Shown here piece after piece: positions 35,738 through 45,180 of a DNA stretch of 64,000 nucleotides. The stretch spans positions 1 to 64,000 of the forward strand of contig DASVCA010000222.1 in assembly GCA_036381835.1 (NCBI GenBank). The letters are read 5' to 3'. Each line of letters begins with the position of its first letter. The first letter of the stretch is position 1. The notes below the pieces were generated by a model. The model made no database searches. It had not been told where the DNA came from and worked only from the letters and a program-made list of their open reading frames with translations. Origin of the DNA: DASULK01 sp036381835. Its GTDB lineage: Bacteria > Actinomycetota > Actinomycetes > Mycobacteriales > Micromonosporaceae. The translations under genes were made by a program, and so were the position numbers.

Positions 35738-36478
35738 TCAGGCGCGCAGGATCAGGGACATGGCCTCCGCTCGGGACTTCGCGTCCCGTTGCAGCAGTCC
35801 CCGTACGGCCGAGGTGGTGGTCCGGGACCCTGACTTGCGGATGCCGCGCATCGCCATGCACATGTGCTCGCATTCGAGCACCACGATGACGCCGCGGGGC
35901 TCCAGCTTGGCCATGAGCAGGTCGGCGATCTGCGACGTCAGGCGCTCCTGCACCTGGGGCCGTCGGGCGAAGACCTCAACGAGCCGGGCGAGCTTGGACA
36001 GCCCGGTGATGCGTCCGTGCTCACCGGGCACGTAGCCGACGTGCGCCACCCCGTGAAACGGCAGCAGGTGGTGCTCGCACAGGCTCATCACGTCGATGTC
36101 CCGTACGAGCACCAGTTCCTCGTGGTTGGCTTCGAAGGTGGTGCTGAGCACCTCTGCCGGATCGACGCGCAGACCGGCGAAGAGCTCGGCGTACGCGCGG
36201 GCGACCCGAGCCGGTGTCTGCACCAGTCCGTCCCGGTCCGGGTCCTCGCCCACCGCGATCAGGATCTCGCGGACGGCCCGCTCGATCCGCCCGAGGTCGA
36301 CGGTCTGCTCGACGGGAACCCCGCTGAGCTTGCCGTCGACCAGCCGGGCGGCGAGGAAGTCGAGGACCGGGTCGTCGTTCGGCTCGGTCGCCGAGCCGTC
36401 GTCGGCCTGGGCGGTCTTCTGCTCGACGACGCCGGCCGGATCGGCCGGCGCCTCCGGCTCAGGGATGGTCGTGCTCAG
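35738..36478 (-). CDS. folE: GTP cyclohydrolase I
   Basis: FolE converts GTP to dihydroneopterin triphosphate, opening folate synthesis. Numbering from the CTG at 36478 gives 246 aa; zinc ligands are Cys134 and His137 (SLCEHHLL) and Cys207 ([10 protein letters not shown]). The only ATG/GTG/TTG start upstream of the core is GTG 36253 (MGEDPDRDG), which would remove the essential N-terminal helix. CTG 36478 follows GGGGAGGG at ideal spacing, two bases after the ftsH stop, and gives MSTTIPEPE. The CTG start is therefore favoured. Confidence 0.9.
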   Translation of the reverse strand: MSTTIPEPEAPADPAGVVEQKTAQADDGSATEPNDDPVLDFLAARLVDGKLSGVPVEQTVDLGRIERAVREILIAVGEDPDRDGLVQTPARVARAYAELFAGLRVDPAEVLSTTFEANHEELVLVRDIDVMSLCEHHLLPFHGVAHVGYVPGEHGRITGLSKLARLVEVFARRPQVQERLTSQIADLLMAKLEPRGVIVVLECEHMCMAMRGIRKSGSRTTTSAVRGLLQRDAKSRAEAMSLILRA

Positions 36479-36480
36479 TG

Positions 36481-38490
36481 CTAACCCTCCCCGTTCGAGG
36501 TGGTGGTACCGCCCACCGCTGCTTCGGCGCCGTCGGCCTCCGCCTTGGCCTTGAGCGCCTCCCGCTCTGCCGGCGTGAGGACGGGCGGCTGCGAGGACGG
36601 CTGGCGCTTGCCGAAGCCGTTGTAGGGGGCCATCGGGGGACGCTTGGCCACCCGCGCGCAGATTCGTGCCATGTCGGCCGTGGAGAGGGTTTCCTTCTCC
36701 ATCAGCTCGAGCACGATGTTGTCCAACACGTCGCGGTATTCAACCAGGATCTCCCAGGCCTCGTCATGGGCGAGTTCGATCAGCGCCCGAACCTCGGCGT
36801 CGATCTCGGCAGCGACCGCGTCGGAGTAGTCCCGCTCGTGCCCCATGCTCCGGCCGAGGAACGGTTCGTCCCCGCTGGTGCCGTACTTGATGGCACCCAG
36901 CTTGGCGCTCATGCCGTACTGGGTGACCATGGCCCGGGCCAGCTGGGTGGCCTTCTCGATGTCGTTGCCGGCACCGGTGGTCGGCTCGTGGAAGACCAGC
37001 TCCTCCGCAGCGCGCCCGCCGAGCGCGTAGGCGAGGGTGTCGATCATCTCGGACCGGGTCTGGGTGTACTTGTCCTCGGTCGGCAGCACCAGCGTGTGGC
37101 CGAGCGACCGGCCGCGGGACAGGATCGTCACCTTGTGCACCGGTGCCGCGTGGGGCAGCGCCCACGCGACCAGGGCGTGGCCACCCTCGTGGTAGGCGGT
37201 GATCTTCTTCTCCTGATCGCTCATCACCCGACTGCGCCGCTGCGGTCCGGCGATCACCCGGTCGATCGCTTCCTCCAGCGACTCGTTGGCGATCGCCCGC
37301 TTGTTGCTGCGGGCGGTGAGCAGGGCCGCCTCGTTGATCACGTTGGCCAGGTCGGCACCGGTGAAGCCGGGGGTACGGCGGGCGACCGCGTCGAGGTCGA
37401 CGTCCGGCGAGAACGGCTTGCCCTTGGCGTGGACCCGGAGGATGGCCTTGCGACCTTCCAGGTCGGGGCTGTCCACGGCGATCTGCCGGTCGAATCGACC
37501 GGGCCGCAGCAGCGCCGGGTCCAGGATGTCGGGACGGTTGGTCGCGGCGATCAGGATGACGCCGCCCTTGGTGTCGAAGCCGTCCATCTCGACGAGCAGC
37601 TGGTTGAGGGTCTGCTCCCGTTCGTCGTGGCCGCCGCCCATCCCGGCACCCCGGTGTCGGCCGACCGCGTCGATCTCGTCGACGAACACGATCGCCGGCG
37701 CGTTGGCCTTGGCCTGCTCGAACAGGTCGCGGACGCGGCTGGCGCCGACACCGACGAACATCTCCACGAAGTCGGAGCCGGAGATCGAGTAGAACGGCAC
37801 GCCGGCCTCGCCGGCGACGGCCCGGGCGAGCAGCGTCTTACCGGTGCCGGGTGGACCGAAGAGCAGCACACCCTTGGGGATCTTCGCGCCGAGCGCCTGG
37901 TACTTCGTCGGGTTCTGCAGGAAGTCCTTGATCTCCTGCAGCTCCTCGACGGCCTCGTCGGCGCCCGCGACGTCGGCGAACGTGGTCTTCGGCGTGTCCT
38001 TGCTGATCACTTTCGCCCGGGACTTGCCGAAGTTCAGCACCCGGGAGCCACCGCCCTGCATCTGCGACATGAACAGCAGCAGCAGGATCACCAGGATGGC
38101 GATGGGCAGCAGGTTCACCAGGATGGTGACGAACACGCTGTCCCGGGAGACCTCGGTGTCGACCTCACCGGAGATCCGGCCGGCCTGCTTGGCCTCCAGG
38201 ACCTGGTTCCATACGTCGTCGCTGACCTCGTACGGGAACTGGGCCTGGATCCGGCTGGCCTCCCGGTCGCCGAACTTCTCCTCGTCCTTCAGCTCGAGCC
38301 GGAGCGTCTGCTCCTTGTCCTGGTATACCGCCTGCTCGATGCCGGGTCGGTTGAGCCGGTCGAGGACCACCGAGGCCTCGACATTGTGGTAGCTGGGGCC
38401 GCCGGTGAAGAACGAGGTGAGCATGAGCGCACCGATGACCACCAGGATGATCCAGACCACCGGGCGGCGGAAGAAACGGGTACGTTCCAT
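36481..38490 (-). CDS. ftsH: ATP-dependent zinc metalloprotease FtsH
   Basis: FtsH (669 aa) degrades misfolded membrane and short-lived cytosolic proteins. Two membrane helices (about residues 12-30 and 120-141) flank the outside domain. The AAA module has Walker A GPPGTGKT (212-219) and Walker B IVFVDEID, with arginine fingers in RPGRFDR. The protease site is HEGGH (434-438), and GAGNDIEKA supplies the third zinc ligand. ATG 38490 ([10 protein letters not shown]) matches family starts although no Shine-Dalgarno is evident. folE follows directly. Confidence 0.97.
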   Translation of the reverse strand: MERTRFFRRPVVWIILVVIGALMLTSFFTGGPSYHNVEASVVLDRLNRPGIEQAVYQDKEQTLRLELKDEEKFGDREASRIQAQFPYEVSDDVWNQVLEAKQAGRISGEVDTEVSRDSVFVTILVNLLPIAILVILLLLFMSQMQGGGSRVLNFGKSRAKVISKDTPKTTFADVAGADEAVEELQEIKDFLQNPTKYQALGAKIPKGVLLFGPPGTGKTLLARAVAGEAGVPFYSISGSDFVEMFVGVGASRVRDLFEQAKANAPAIVFVDEIDAVGRHRGAGMGGGHDEREQTLNQLLVEMDGFDTKGGVILIAATNRPDILDPALLRPGRFDRQIAVDSPDLEGRKAILRVHAKGKPFSPDVDLDAVARRTPGFTGADLANVINEAALLTARSNKRAIANESLEEAIDRVIAGPQRRSRVMSDQEKKITAYHEGGHALVAWALPHAAPVHKVTILSRGRSLGHTLVLPTEDKYTQTRSEMIDTLAYALGGRAAEELVFHEPTTGAGNDIEKATQLARAMVTQYGMSAKLGAIKYGTSGDEPFLGRSMGHERDYSDAVAAEIDAEVRALIELAHDEAWEILVEYRDVLDNIVLELMEKETLSTADMARICARVAKRPPMAPYNGFGKRQPSSQPPVLTPAEREALKAKAEADGAEAAVGGTTTSNGEG

Positions 38491-38798
38491 ACTGTTGTCG
38501 AGCGCGGTAGCGCCCGGACCCTCCTGATCGACGTCTTGATCGTCTGGCTGACTGGTCGCCGCCGCGGTGGGCGGCCGCCGTGACCGCAGTCGGCCTCGGC
38601 TTAGCCCCGAGGCGGGCAATTGCCGCGCCGCGGTCATTCGACGGTACACCGTGAGCGCGAGAAACGAGCATTTCGGGGCAGCGCCGCGGCCACGGTGCCG
38701 CGTACCGAAATCACGCTGGTCTCGCAAGCCCTCGGGTAGCACTGAAAATCACGGTACCTGCACTTCCTGGGAGCAACCTGTACGTGACGTGAGAACTT
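38491..38798 (-). promoter_or_regulatory. ftsH upstream region without genes
   Basis: No coding sequence is supported here. It should contain the ftsH promoter; TTGCGA-N17-TACGCG on the minus strand (about 38729-38699) is a weak candidate. The only repeat seen is AAATCACG at 38708-38715 and again at 38746-38753, the two copies 38 bp apart and each flanked by a GTACC. Confidence 0.3.
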
Positions 38799-38835
38799 CC
38801 CGCCCCGGCCGGCCCGTCGGGCCGGCCGGGGCGGG
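38799..38835 (-). terminator. long hairpin terminator after hpt
   Basis: A perfect 17-bp stem (38799-38815 with 38819-38835) and a 3-nt loop begin 14 nt after the hpt stop codon. It should end hpt transcription before ftsH. Confidence 0.8.
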
Positions 38836-38849
38836 TGCTGGCGCGGCGG

Positions 38850-39425
38850 TCAGGGTCGGCCGTAGACCTCGGGTTTGAGCACCCCGACGAACGGCAGCTC
38901 CCGGTAGCGCTCGGCGAAGTCGAGGCCGTACCCGACGACGAACTCCGCCGGAATGTCGAACCCGACGTATTTCACCGTTACCGGGACCTTGATCGCCTCC
39001 GGTTTGCGGAACAGCGCCACCACTTCGACGCTCGCCGCCGATCTGGACTTCAGGTACTTCAGCAGCCAGGAGAGGGTCAGCCCGGAGTCGACGATGTCTT
39101 CGACGACGATGACGTGGCGGCCGGAGATGTCCCGGTCGAGGTCCTTCAGGATGCGTACGACACCCGACGAGGTGGTGCCCTGCCCGTACGAGGAAACGGC
39201 CATGAACTCCAGTTCGCTGGGCGGGCCGTAGCGGCCCAACGCCCGGGCGAAGTCGGCCATGAACATGACCGCGCCCTTGAGCACTCCGACGAGGAGAACC
39301 CCGTCGGTGGCGGACGCGTAATCAGCTGCGACCTGTTTGGCCAGCTCTGCGGTCTTTTCCCGAATCTGCTCCTCGGTGATGATCACACGCTCGATGTCAA
39401 CGTCGTACCAGGCGCCGTCAGCCAT
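38850..39425 (-). CDS. hpt: hypoxanthine phosphoribosyltransferase
   Basis: Hpt (191 aa) salvages hypoxanthine and guanine to IMP and GMP using PRPP. The PRPP-binding motif VIVVEDIVDSGLTL (about residues 105-118), the GVLKGAVMFMADF segment and the VGYGLDFAERYREL purine-pocket region are present. In actinomycetes it normally follows tilS directly; here a subtilase gene and its hairpin lie between them. It ends in a strong hairpin. Confidence 0.96.
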   Translation of the reverse strand: MADGAWYDVDIERVIITEEQIREKTAELAKQVAADYASATDGVLLVGVLKGAVMFMADFARALGRYGPPSELEFMAVSSYGQGTTSSGVVRILKDLDRDISGRHVIVVEDIVDSGLTLSWLLKYLKSRSAASVEVVALFRKPEAIKVPVTVKYVGFDIPAEFVVGYGLDFAERYRELPFVGVLKPEVYGRP

Positions 39426-39507
39426 GGGTTAAGCCTGCCGTACGCCCGTCGGCCGGTGTCGCCGGGTCCGCCCGGTAGGCGGCGGGGACACAGTCGGACA
39501 AGAAGAC

Positions 39508-39535
39508 ACCCCGCCACCGGGTCACCGACGGCGGG
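39508..39535 (-). terminator. hairpin terminator of the subtilase gene
   Basis: CCCCGCC (39508-39514) and GGCGGGG (39529-39535) form a 7-bp stem about 16 nt after the subtilase stop. It separates that gene from hpt. Confidence 0.55.
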
Positions 39536-39550
39536 GCGCTTCAGAAGGGT

Positions 39551-42500
39551 TTACGGCTGGGATCCGCTCAACCGGGCCCGTACCTCGATCGAGGAGGTCA
39601 CGACGGTCGTTCCGGGCACCGTCGTGGCCTGCATGCTGGTGGTCAGCGTGCCGGTACCCGGCACCAGACCCTGCACCGCCACGGTGTAGGCCACCGACGA
39701 GCCCGGGACCGGGTCGCTGCTGGTCACCCGCAGGTCCTCGGTGGGGGCGACACCGGCCGGCAGCATGTCACCGCCGCTGCCGATCTCGTTCTCGGCACCG
39801 ATCACGGTCGCCTGGTCGGCCGGCAACGCGGGCAGCGCGTCCGGGTCGTAGGCGAAGACGATGTCCTCGACGCCGTTGAGACCGATCCACAGCTGGAAGT
39901 GCCGGTTCGAGGTGGTGCCCCAGACGTTCACCTGCCACTCGATCACCAGCCAGCGGTTGGTGCCGGCGGCCAGCATGGTCGCCCGGATGCCTTCCGCGCC
40001 CTCACCGGTCAGGTCCGTCCAGAACGGGGCGAGGACGTTGTTCGGCCGGCTCGGGTGCGGGATCGGCAGCGGGTCGTACTCGACGTCCTGGGAGGTGCCA
40101 CCGCCGACCACCGCGTAGCCGTTGCTGGTCACCCCGATCCGGGTGTAGGTCTTCCCGCCGTACACGAACGCCGGCACGTTGTAGTTGACGATCGACTCGT
40201 CGCCGATCGCCGTCGGCGCGATGCCGAACCCGGCCAACGGGCGGTAGCCGTAGAGGGAGCCCGGGTTCAGCGACGGCGTGCCCGGCTTGGCTCCCGCCAG
40301 CGACACGTCCTTCTTCGTCACCTTCCACGGGCTGATCTGCGTGGCCCCGTCGGCCTCGGTGACCAGCAGGTTCGGGTTGGTGGCGGACTCCAGGTCCACG
40401 ACCGCGTCCCCGAACGAGTTGTTGGCGGCGGTAACCGTGCAGGTGGTCGTGTCCAGCAGGCCGATCTCGCCCGGCTCGCAGGTGCTGGTCAGGGTGATGT
40501 CACCCTGCTTCGGCACGAAGGCCACCGGCAGATGCAGCGTGGGCAGCCCACCCCGGGTCGGGGTCAGCTTGATCTCACCGAACAGCTGCTGGGTGGGGGC
40601 GGTCGACGAGATGGTGATGCGCAGGTCAACCGACCGGCCCGGCCGCACCGTGAAAAGGTTCGGCGAAACGGCGATCTTGCTCTTGGCCGGTGCCGTGGTG
40701 GTCACCCGGTAGCTCTGCACCCGGCCGGTCACGTTGGTCGCCGTACGGACCGTGGTGAGCTTGCCCGGCATGGTCGGGGCGTTCACCGACGGCAGGTTGA
40801 GGTGCACCGCGTTCACCGGATCGTTGCCCAGCAGAAACATCCGCTCGGCGGTCTCGTCGAACGTCAGACCCGGATTGTCCGCCCGGGTCAGATCAACCCG
40901 GCCGCTGCCGTGGTCGAACGGCGTGGCCGCCGTGGTCAGGTCCTCCTTCACCACATCGGTCTTCGCCGTCGTCATCATCGCCGACTTGATCTGGCCCGGC
41001 GTCCAGTCCGGGTGCAGCGCCTTGAGCAGCAACGCGGAGCCGGCGATGTGCGGGGAGGACATCGAGGTCCCGGCGATCGCCTGGAAATAGTTGCCGCTCG
41101 GACCGCCCTCGATGGCGTCCGGCGTCGGGGTGTGCCCGGCGAGGATCTGCACCCCCGGCGCGGTGATGTCCGGCTTGATCCCGAAGCCGCCCGGACCCCG
41201 CGACGAGAACGCCGCCATCACCTCTGCCCGGCCCTCGCTCTTGACACCGTCGGTGAAGGTGGCGGTGACGTCGGTGTGACCGGACAGGAACGCCAGCAGT
41301 TCGGTGCCGTCGGCCAGGTGCACGGCCGGCAGCCAGTGGTTGTCGGTGTTGGTGTCGGCCAGCGTCGGGTTGTAGAGGATCATCCCGGCCGCGCCGCCCT
41401 GCCGGACGTTGTAGCCCTTGCTCGCTCGGCTGGTCACCCCCCGCTCGCAGACGACGATCTTGCCGGTGAACAGGCCCTCCGGAGCCGGGTTCTGGCAGAG
41501 CCGGTCGTTGTACGGTGCCGCCGAAGCGAGCACCACCGGCGTCTCGGTGCCGATCCCCGCGGTGACCGACGCGCCCTTGAGCACCAGCGCGTCATCGCCC
41601 GAGCGGAGAGTCAGCGTCGAACTGAACTCGCGGGTCTGGGTGGAGGCGGCGACGGTGGTAACCCACGGCGAGACGTGGTTCACGGTGCCGGCACCGGGCC
41701 CGCTGTTGCCCGCCGAGGCGGCGACGAACACGCCGGCCGCGTACGCGTCGAGGAACGCCAGCTCCACCGGGTCGGTGAACGGGTTGGTGCCACCGGAGAT
41801 GGAGAAGTTGATGACGTTCACACCGTCCAGGACCGCCTGGCCGACGGCGGCGGCGGAGTCGGAGCTGAAGCAGCCCTGCGCGCCGCAGACCTTGTAGACC
41901 GAAACCCAGGAGCCGGGGGCGACCCCGCGGGCCGGCCCGTGGTCGACCCCGAAGATCGGCGCGGAGTCGATCACGTTACCGGCGGCGGTGCTGGCCGTGT
42001 GGGTGCCGTGACCGTCGCTGTCCCGCGCCGTGTCGTAGACCTCGCCGCCGATGACCGCGTTGTAGGTGTGCAGGAACGCCTGGCCACCGATCAGCTTGTT
42101 GTTGCACTCGAATACGTCGACCTCGGGGGTCAACGGGTTGTCACCGAAGTCGCACGCTCGGGCGGGGCCGGGCGGAGCGGGCAGGTTGCCCTGGTCGGCG
42201 AAGGAGGGGTGTTCCGGCCAGGCGCCGGTGTCCAGGACGCCGAGGATGACCCCCTCACCGGCGTTCGTCGGGCCGCCGAGGTCGCTGTCGAGCGAATCGG
42301 CGCCGATGAACTCGGTGCTGGAGTCGGTGAGCGGTTTTCGCAACTCGTCCCGCTGCACCGCGACCACACCGTCGATCTTCAGCAGATCGGCGATCCGGTT
42401 CGCCGGAACGGTCGCCGCGACGCCGCCGTAGACGGTGCGCAGCCGCTGCCGGATCTTCGCGCCCGGGATCTTGCGGATGAGTTCGGTTTCGAACGCCTGT

Positions 42501-42862
42501 TCGCGTTTGGCCAGGTGGTTCTCGTAGCGGCGCTCGTCAGCCGAGCCGGCGAGCTTGCGGCCGGTGACCGCGGGGCTGGTGGCGGCGAGACCGGGAATGC
42601 CGCCTTCATAGGTGGCGACGGGATCGTAGGCGAGCTTGATCAGAACGGATACGGGCTTGTCGTCGGTGCGGCCCAGCAGCGCGGGATCCGTCTTGGCCAT
42701 CCGACTCGTCGGTGACTTGAACGCGGTTTCGCGTGAGTCGACCGCCACCGGCGTCGCGGTGAAGTCACCTGCCGCGGCACCGGGGCTCGCCCAGGCGACC
42801 ACCGCTATCGGTGGTAGGAGAGCGGCGGCGGTCACAGCCCGCAGCCACTTTCGATGATGCAT
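39551..42862 (-). CDS. large secreted S8 subtilase with PA-type insert
   Basis: The 1103-aa secreted protease has a Sec signal peptide (about residues 1-31), an inhibitor I9-type propeptide (about 70-175) and the catalytic domain with Asp211 (VLDTGAWPEHPSF), His285 (GHGTHTAS), oxyanion Asn386 and Ser600 (GTSMSSPHIAG). A PA domain is inserted (about 440-540), as in plant cucumisin-like subtilases, and Fn3-like beta domains follow. No membrane anchor is seen, so it is likely released. The ATG at 42862 has AAGGGGA upstream. Confidence 0.93.
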   Translation of the reverse strand: MHHRKWLRAVTAAALLPPIAVVAWASPGAAAGDFTATPVAVDSRETAFKSPTSRMAKTDPALLGRTDDKPVSVLIKLAYDPVATYEGGIPGLAATSPAVTGRKLAGSADERRYENHLAKREQAFETELIRKIPGAKIRQRLRTVYGGVAATVPANRIADLLKIDGVVAVQRDELRKPLTDSSTEFIGADSLDSDLGGPTNAGEGVILGVLDTGAWPEHPSFADQGNLPAPPGPARACDFGDNPLTPEVDVFECNNKLIGGQAFLHTYNAVIGGEVYDTARDSDGHGTHTASTAAGNVIDSAPIFGVDHGPARGVAPGSWVSVYKVCGAQGCFSSDSAAAVGQAVLDGVNVINFSISGGTNPFTDPVELAFLDAYAAGVFVAASAGNSGPGAGTVNHVSPWVTTVAASTQTREFSSTLTLRSGDDALVLKGASVTAGIGTETPVVLASAAPYNDRLCQNPAPEGLFTGKIVVCERGVTSRASKGYNVRQGGAAGMILYNPTLADTNTDNHWLPAVHLADGTELLAFLSGHTDVTATFTDGVKSEGRAEVMAAFSSRGPGGFGIKPDITAPGVQILAGHTPTPDAIEGGPSGNYFQAIAGTSMSSPHIAGSALLLKALHPDWTPGQIKSAMMTTAKTDVVKEDLTTAATPFDHGSGRVDLTRADNPGLTFDETAERMFLLGNDPVNAVHLNLPSVNAPTMPGKLTTVRTATNVTGRVQSYRVTTTAPAKSKIAVSPNLFTVRPGRSVDLRITISSTAPTQQLFGEIKLTPTRGGLPTLHLPVAFVPKQGDITLTSTCEPGEIGLLDTTTCTVTAANNSFGDAVVDLESATNPNLLVTEADGATQISPWKVTKKDVSLAGAKPGTPSLNPGSLYGYRPLAGFGIAPTAIGDESIVNYNVPAFVYGGKTYTRIGVTSNGYAVVGGGTSQDVEYDPLPIPHPSRPNNVLAPFWTDLTGEGAEGIRATMLAAGTNRWLVIEWQVNVWGTTSNRHFQLWIGLNGVEDIVFAYDPDALPALPADQATVIGAENEIGSGGDMLPAGVAPTEDLRVTSSDPVPGSSVAYTVAVQGLVPGTGTLTTSMQATTVPGTTVVTSSIEVRARLSGSQP

Positions 42863-42921
42863 CCCGGTCCCCTTCCGAGGCTGACAGAGATCCGTGCCGA
42901 TTCGAGGGTGCCGACGGAGGT

Positions 42922-42989
42922 GTGCCGTGCAAACGGCACGGACCGGATCTTGGCATCGTTACATGGGAAAAGAAAAAACTAAAGATCCG
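42922..42989. promoter_or_regulatory. palindromes upstream of the subtilase gene
   Basis: GTGCCGT (42922-42928) pairs with ACGGCAC (42933-42939) across a 4-nt loop, 60 nt before the subtilase start: an operator or 5'-UTR hairpin. Further upstream CGGATCTT (42944-42951) is mirrored by AAGATCCG (42982-42989), enclosing an A-rich strip (GGGAAAAGAAAAAACTAAAG) that stands out in this GC-rich DNA. Read on the minus strand the strip is T-rich and could also end tilS transcription. Confidence 0.45.
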
Positions 42990-43059
42990 TTCGGTACTCG
43001 ATGAGGATGATCGGCGTTCGACGGCTCCCGATGACCGCCCCGACGCCCGGAAAATTCCC

Positions 43060-44043
43060 CTAATCGGCCACGAGGATCCCGCCGCGACGGGACACGCGCG
43101 CACCACCGGGCAGATGCACCGGACCCTGGCCGCGCCAGTCGGTCACAAGCGCGTCGAGCGCATCGACATGACGCTGGGACAACGTGGCCCCCGGTACGCC
43201 CAGGGCCCGAGCCCACGCATGCAACACCCGGGTACGCACCGCGGGAGCCAGGCCGGCGAGCGCGGCGACATCGAGCCGATCAGACCCCACCCGGGCCGCG
43301 TCCAACGCGTTCTGCGCCGACTCGTCCAGCGCCGCGACATCAGCGGCGATCAGCCTCGCGGTCCGGGCCAGGTTGGACACCACGCGGGGGCCGAGCGCCC
43401 GGACCAGGGCCGGAAGCACCTCGTGCCGGATCCGGGAACGGGCGAAGGCGGGATCGACGTTGTGCGGGTCGTCCCAGGGCGTCAGCCCGAGCGCCGTACA
43501 AGCCCGACGGGTCTGCTCCCGGCTGATCTCAAGCAGCGGACGCATCAGAGTCACCCCGTCGAGCCGGCGCACCGGAGGCATGCCGGCGATACCGCGCGGC
43601 CCCGCGCCGCGGGCCAGCGCGAGCAGTACGGTCTCCGCCTGATCGTCGCGGGTGTGACCGAGAAGCACCGCGGCGGCACCAGTCCGACGCGCCACCGCCA
43701 CCAGCGCCTCGTAGCGGGCCTCCCGGGCCGCGGCCTCCGGCCCGCCGGCCCGACCCGCCACGACGACCGCGGCCACCTCGACCGGGGCGAAGCCGACCGT
43801 GGCGGCCCACCCCGCGACCGCCGCCGCCCGCTGCGCCGAGCCGGGCTGCAAGCCGTGATCGACGGTCACCAGCCCGGCGCGCAGGCCGAGCCGGGGTGCC
43901 ACGAAGGCGGTGGCGGCCGCCAACGCAAGCGAGTCAGGCCCGCCGGAGCAGGCGACGAGCACCAACGCCTCCGACGGCAGGCCGGCCAACGCCCTACGCA
44001 CCGCGACCCGAATCGCGGCCACCGACGGCGCGAGCACCGCCAC
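43060..44043 (-). CDS. tilS: tRNA(Ile)-lysidine synthetase
   Basis: TilS (327 aa) converts C34 of the CAU-anticodon tRNA-Ile to lysidine, so that it reads AUA. The PP-loop ATPase motif SGGPDS is at residues 33-38, with DHGLQPGSAQRA and LLGHTRDDQAETVLL further on; the C-terminal TilS domain is short, as in actinobacteria. The GTG at 44043 lies six bases after the stop of the zincin gene. Confidence 0.95.
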   Translation of the reverse strand: MAVLAPSVAAIRVAVRRALAGLPSEALVLVACSGGPDSLALAAATAFVAPRLGLRAGLVTVDHGLQPGSAQRAAAVAGWAATVGFAPVEVAAVVVAGRAGGPEAAAREARYEALVAVARRTGAAAVLLGHTRDDQAETVLLALARGAGPRGIAGMPPVRRLDGVTLMRPLLEISREQTRRACTALGLTPWDDPHNVDPAFARSRIRHEVLPALVRALGPRVVSNLARTARLIAADVAALDESAQNALDAARVGSDRLDVAALAGLAPAVRTRVLHAWARALGVPGATLSQRHVDALDALVTDWRGQGPVHLPGGARVSRRGGILVAD

Positions 44044-44049
44044 GGCCGG

Positions 44050-45117
44050 TCAGCCGACGTCGGGCACCGGGCCGACCGGCCCGTGCACACGGGTGACCCA
44101 CGCATCCGGATCGGTGATCTCGGTCAGCCGGGGCAGAGTCAGCGGCGAGCTGAAGACCTGGTTGAAGCCCGACATCCCGACCCGCTCGACCACACCGTGC
44201 ACGAACCGCCGACCCTCGGCGTACTGGCGCAGCTTGATGTCGATGCCGAGCAACCGTCGAATCGCCCGCTCGATCGCGTTACCCGACTCCCGACGGCGGT
44301 TGAACGCGGCGCGGATCGTCTCGACGCTCGGGATGACCTGCGGCCCCACCCCGTCCATGACGAACTCGGCGTGCCCCTCCAGCAACGTCATCAGCGCGAT
44401 CAGCCGGTCGAGCACCGCCTTCTGCCCGGGGGTCTGCATCAGGTCGAGCACGCTGACCCGCCGCTGCGGGTCGCGGACCGCGTCCGTGACCGCGGTGAGT
44501 CCCTGGCGCAGGCGCTCCAGAAAACCCTCCCCGGTCGGCGCGGCGTCGACGAACGCCTGCACCTCCCCGAGGAAGTGGGCACGCATCCACGGCACCGCGG
44601 TGAACTGGACCCGATGGGTCACCTCGTGCAGGCACACCCACAGCCGGAAGTCGCGTGGGTCCGCCCGCAGCTTCCGCTCGACCTCGACGATGTTCGGCGC
44701 CACCAGCAGCAGTTGGCCGGGATCGCCGGAGAAGACCTCGTACTGCCCGAGAACCCGCCCCGACAGGTAGGCGAGCACCGTACCGACCTGAGCACCGGTC
44801 AGCCGCGACCCGACCGCTTCCGCGAACGCCGCCGGCTGCTTGCCCCGCGACAGCCGGTCGGCCAACGGTGCGGTCACCTCCCGCAGTCCGGCGATGTTCG
44901 TCGCCGCCCAGTCCCGCCGATCCACCACGCGGACCGGCGGGTGGGCGACCTGAGCCCGCAGCCCGGTGAACCGCTCGACGTGCCGGGCCGCTTCATCGGT
45001 CAGCCGGCGCAGGTCGGCCACGACATCCGTCGCCTCGGCGTAGGAGACCCGTGGGCCGGTCTTGCCGAACGCGGCGGCGGTGGCCGCGGCCAGGTCCCAG
45101 TCGACGAACTGCGCCAT
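44050..45117 (-). CDS. DUF2342 zincin-like metalloprotease
   Basis: The 355-aa protein belongs to the actinobacterial DUF2342 family, annotated as zinc-dependent metalloprotease or 'coenzyme F420 biosynthesis-associated' protein. The zinc motif HEVTH (in LWVCLHEVTHRVQF) and the downstream TLLEGHAEFVMD support a zincin fold. The ATG at 45117 (MAQFVDWD) is preceded by GGTGGGGG. It lies between dacB and tilS, a conserved actinomycete order. Its substrate is unknown. Confidence 0.88.
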   Translation of the reverse strand: MAQFVDWDLAAATAAAFGKTGPRVSYAEATDVVADLRRLTDEAARHVERFTGLRAQVAHPPVRVVDRRDWAATNIAGLREVTAPLADRLSRGKQPAAFAEAVGSRLTGAQVGTVLAYLSGRVLGQYEVFSGDPGQLLLVAPNIVEVERKLRADPRDFRLWVCLHEVTHRVQFTAVPWMRAHFLGEVQAFVDAAPTGEGFLERLRQGLTAVTDAVRDPQRRVSVLDLMQTPGQKAVLDRLIALMTLLEGHAEFVMDGVGPQVIPSVETIRAAFNRRRESGNAIERAIRRLLGIDIKLRQYAEGRRFVHGVVERVGMSGFNQVFSSPLTLPRLTEITDPDAWVTRVHGPVGPVPDVG

Positions 45118-45180
45118 GCCCCCACCGTACCCGCGCGGCGCGAAGGCCACGGCCATGCGTGCCGACCGGCTACCGCGCCG

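Noticed and set aside
35738..36253. folE starting at GTG 36253
   Set aside because: It would remove conserved N-terminal helix residues that precede VGEDPDRDG in the family, and it lacks a ribosome-binding site; the CTG at 36478 fits better.
39899..42715. 938-codon plus-strand open frame
   Set aside because: It is antisense to the subtilase, whose triad, signal peptide and PA domain are all intact.
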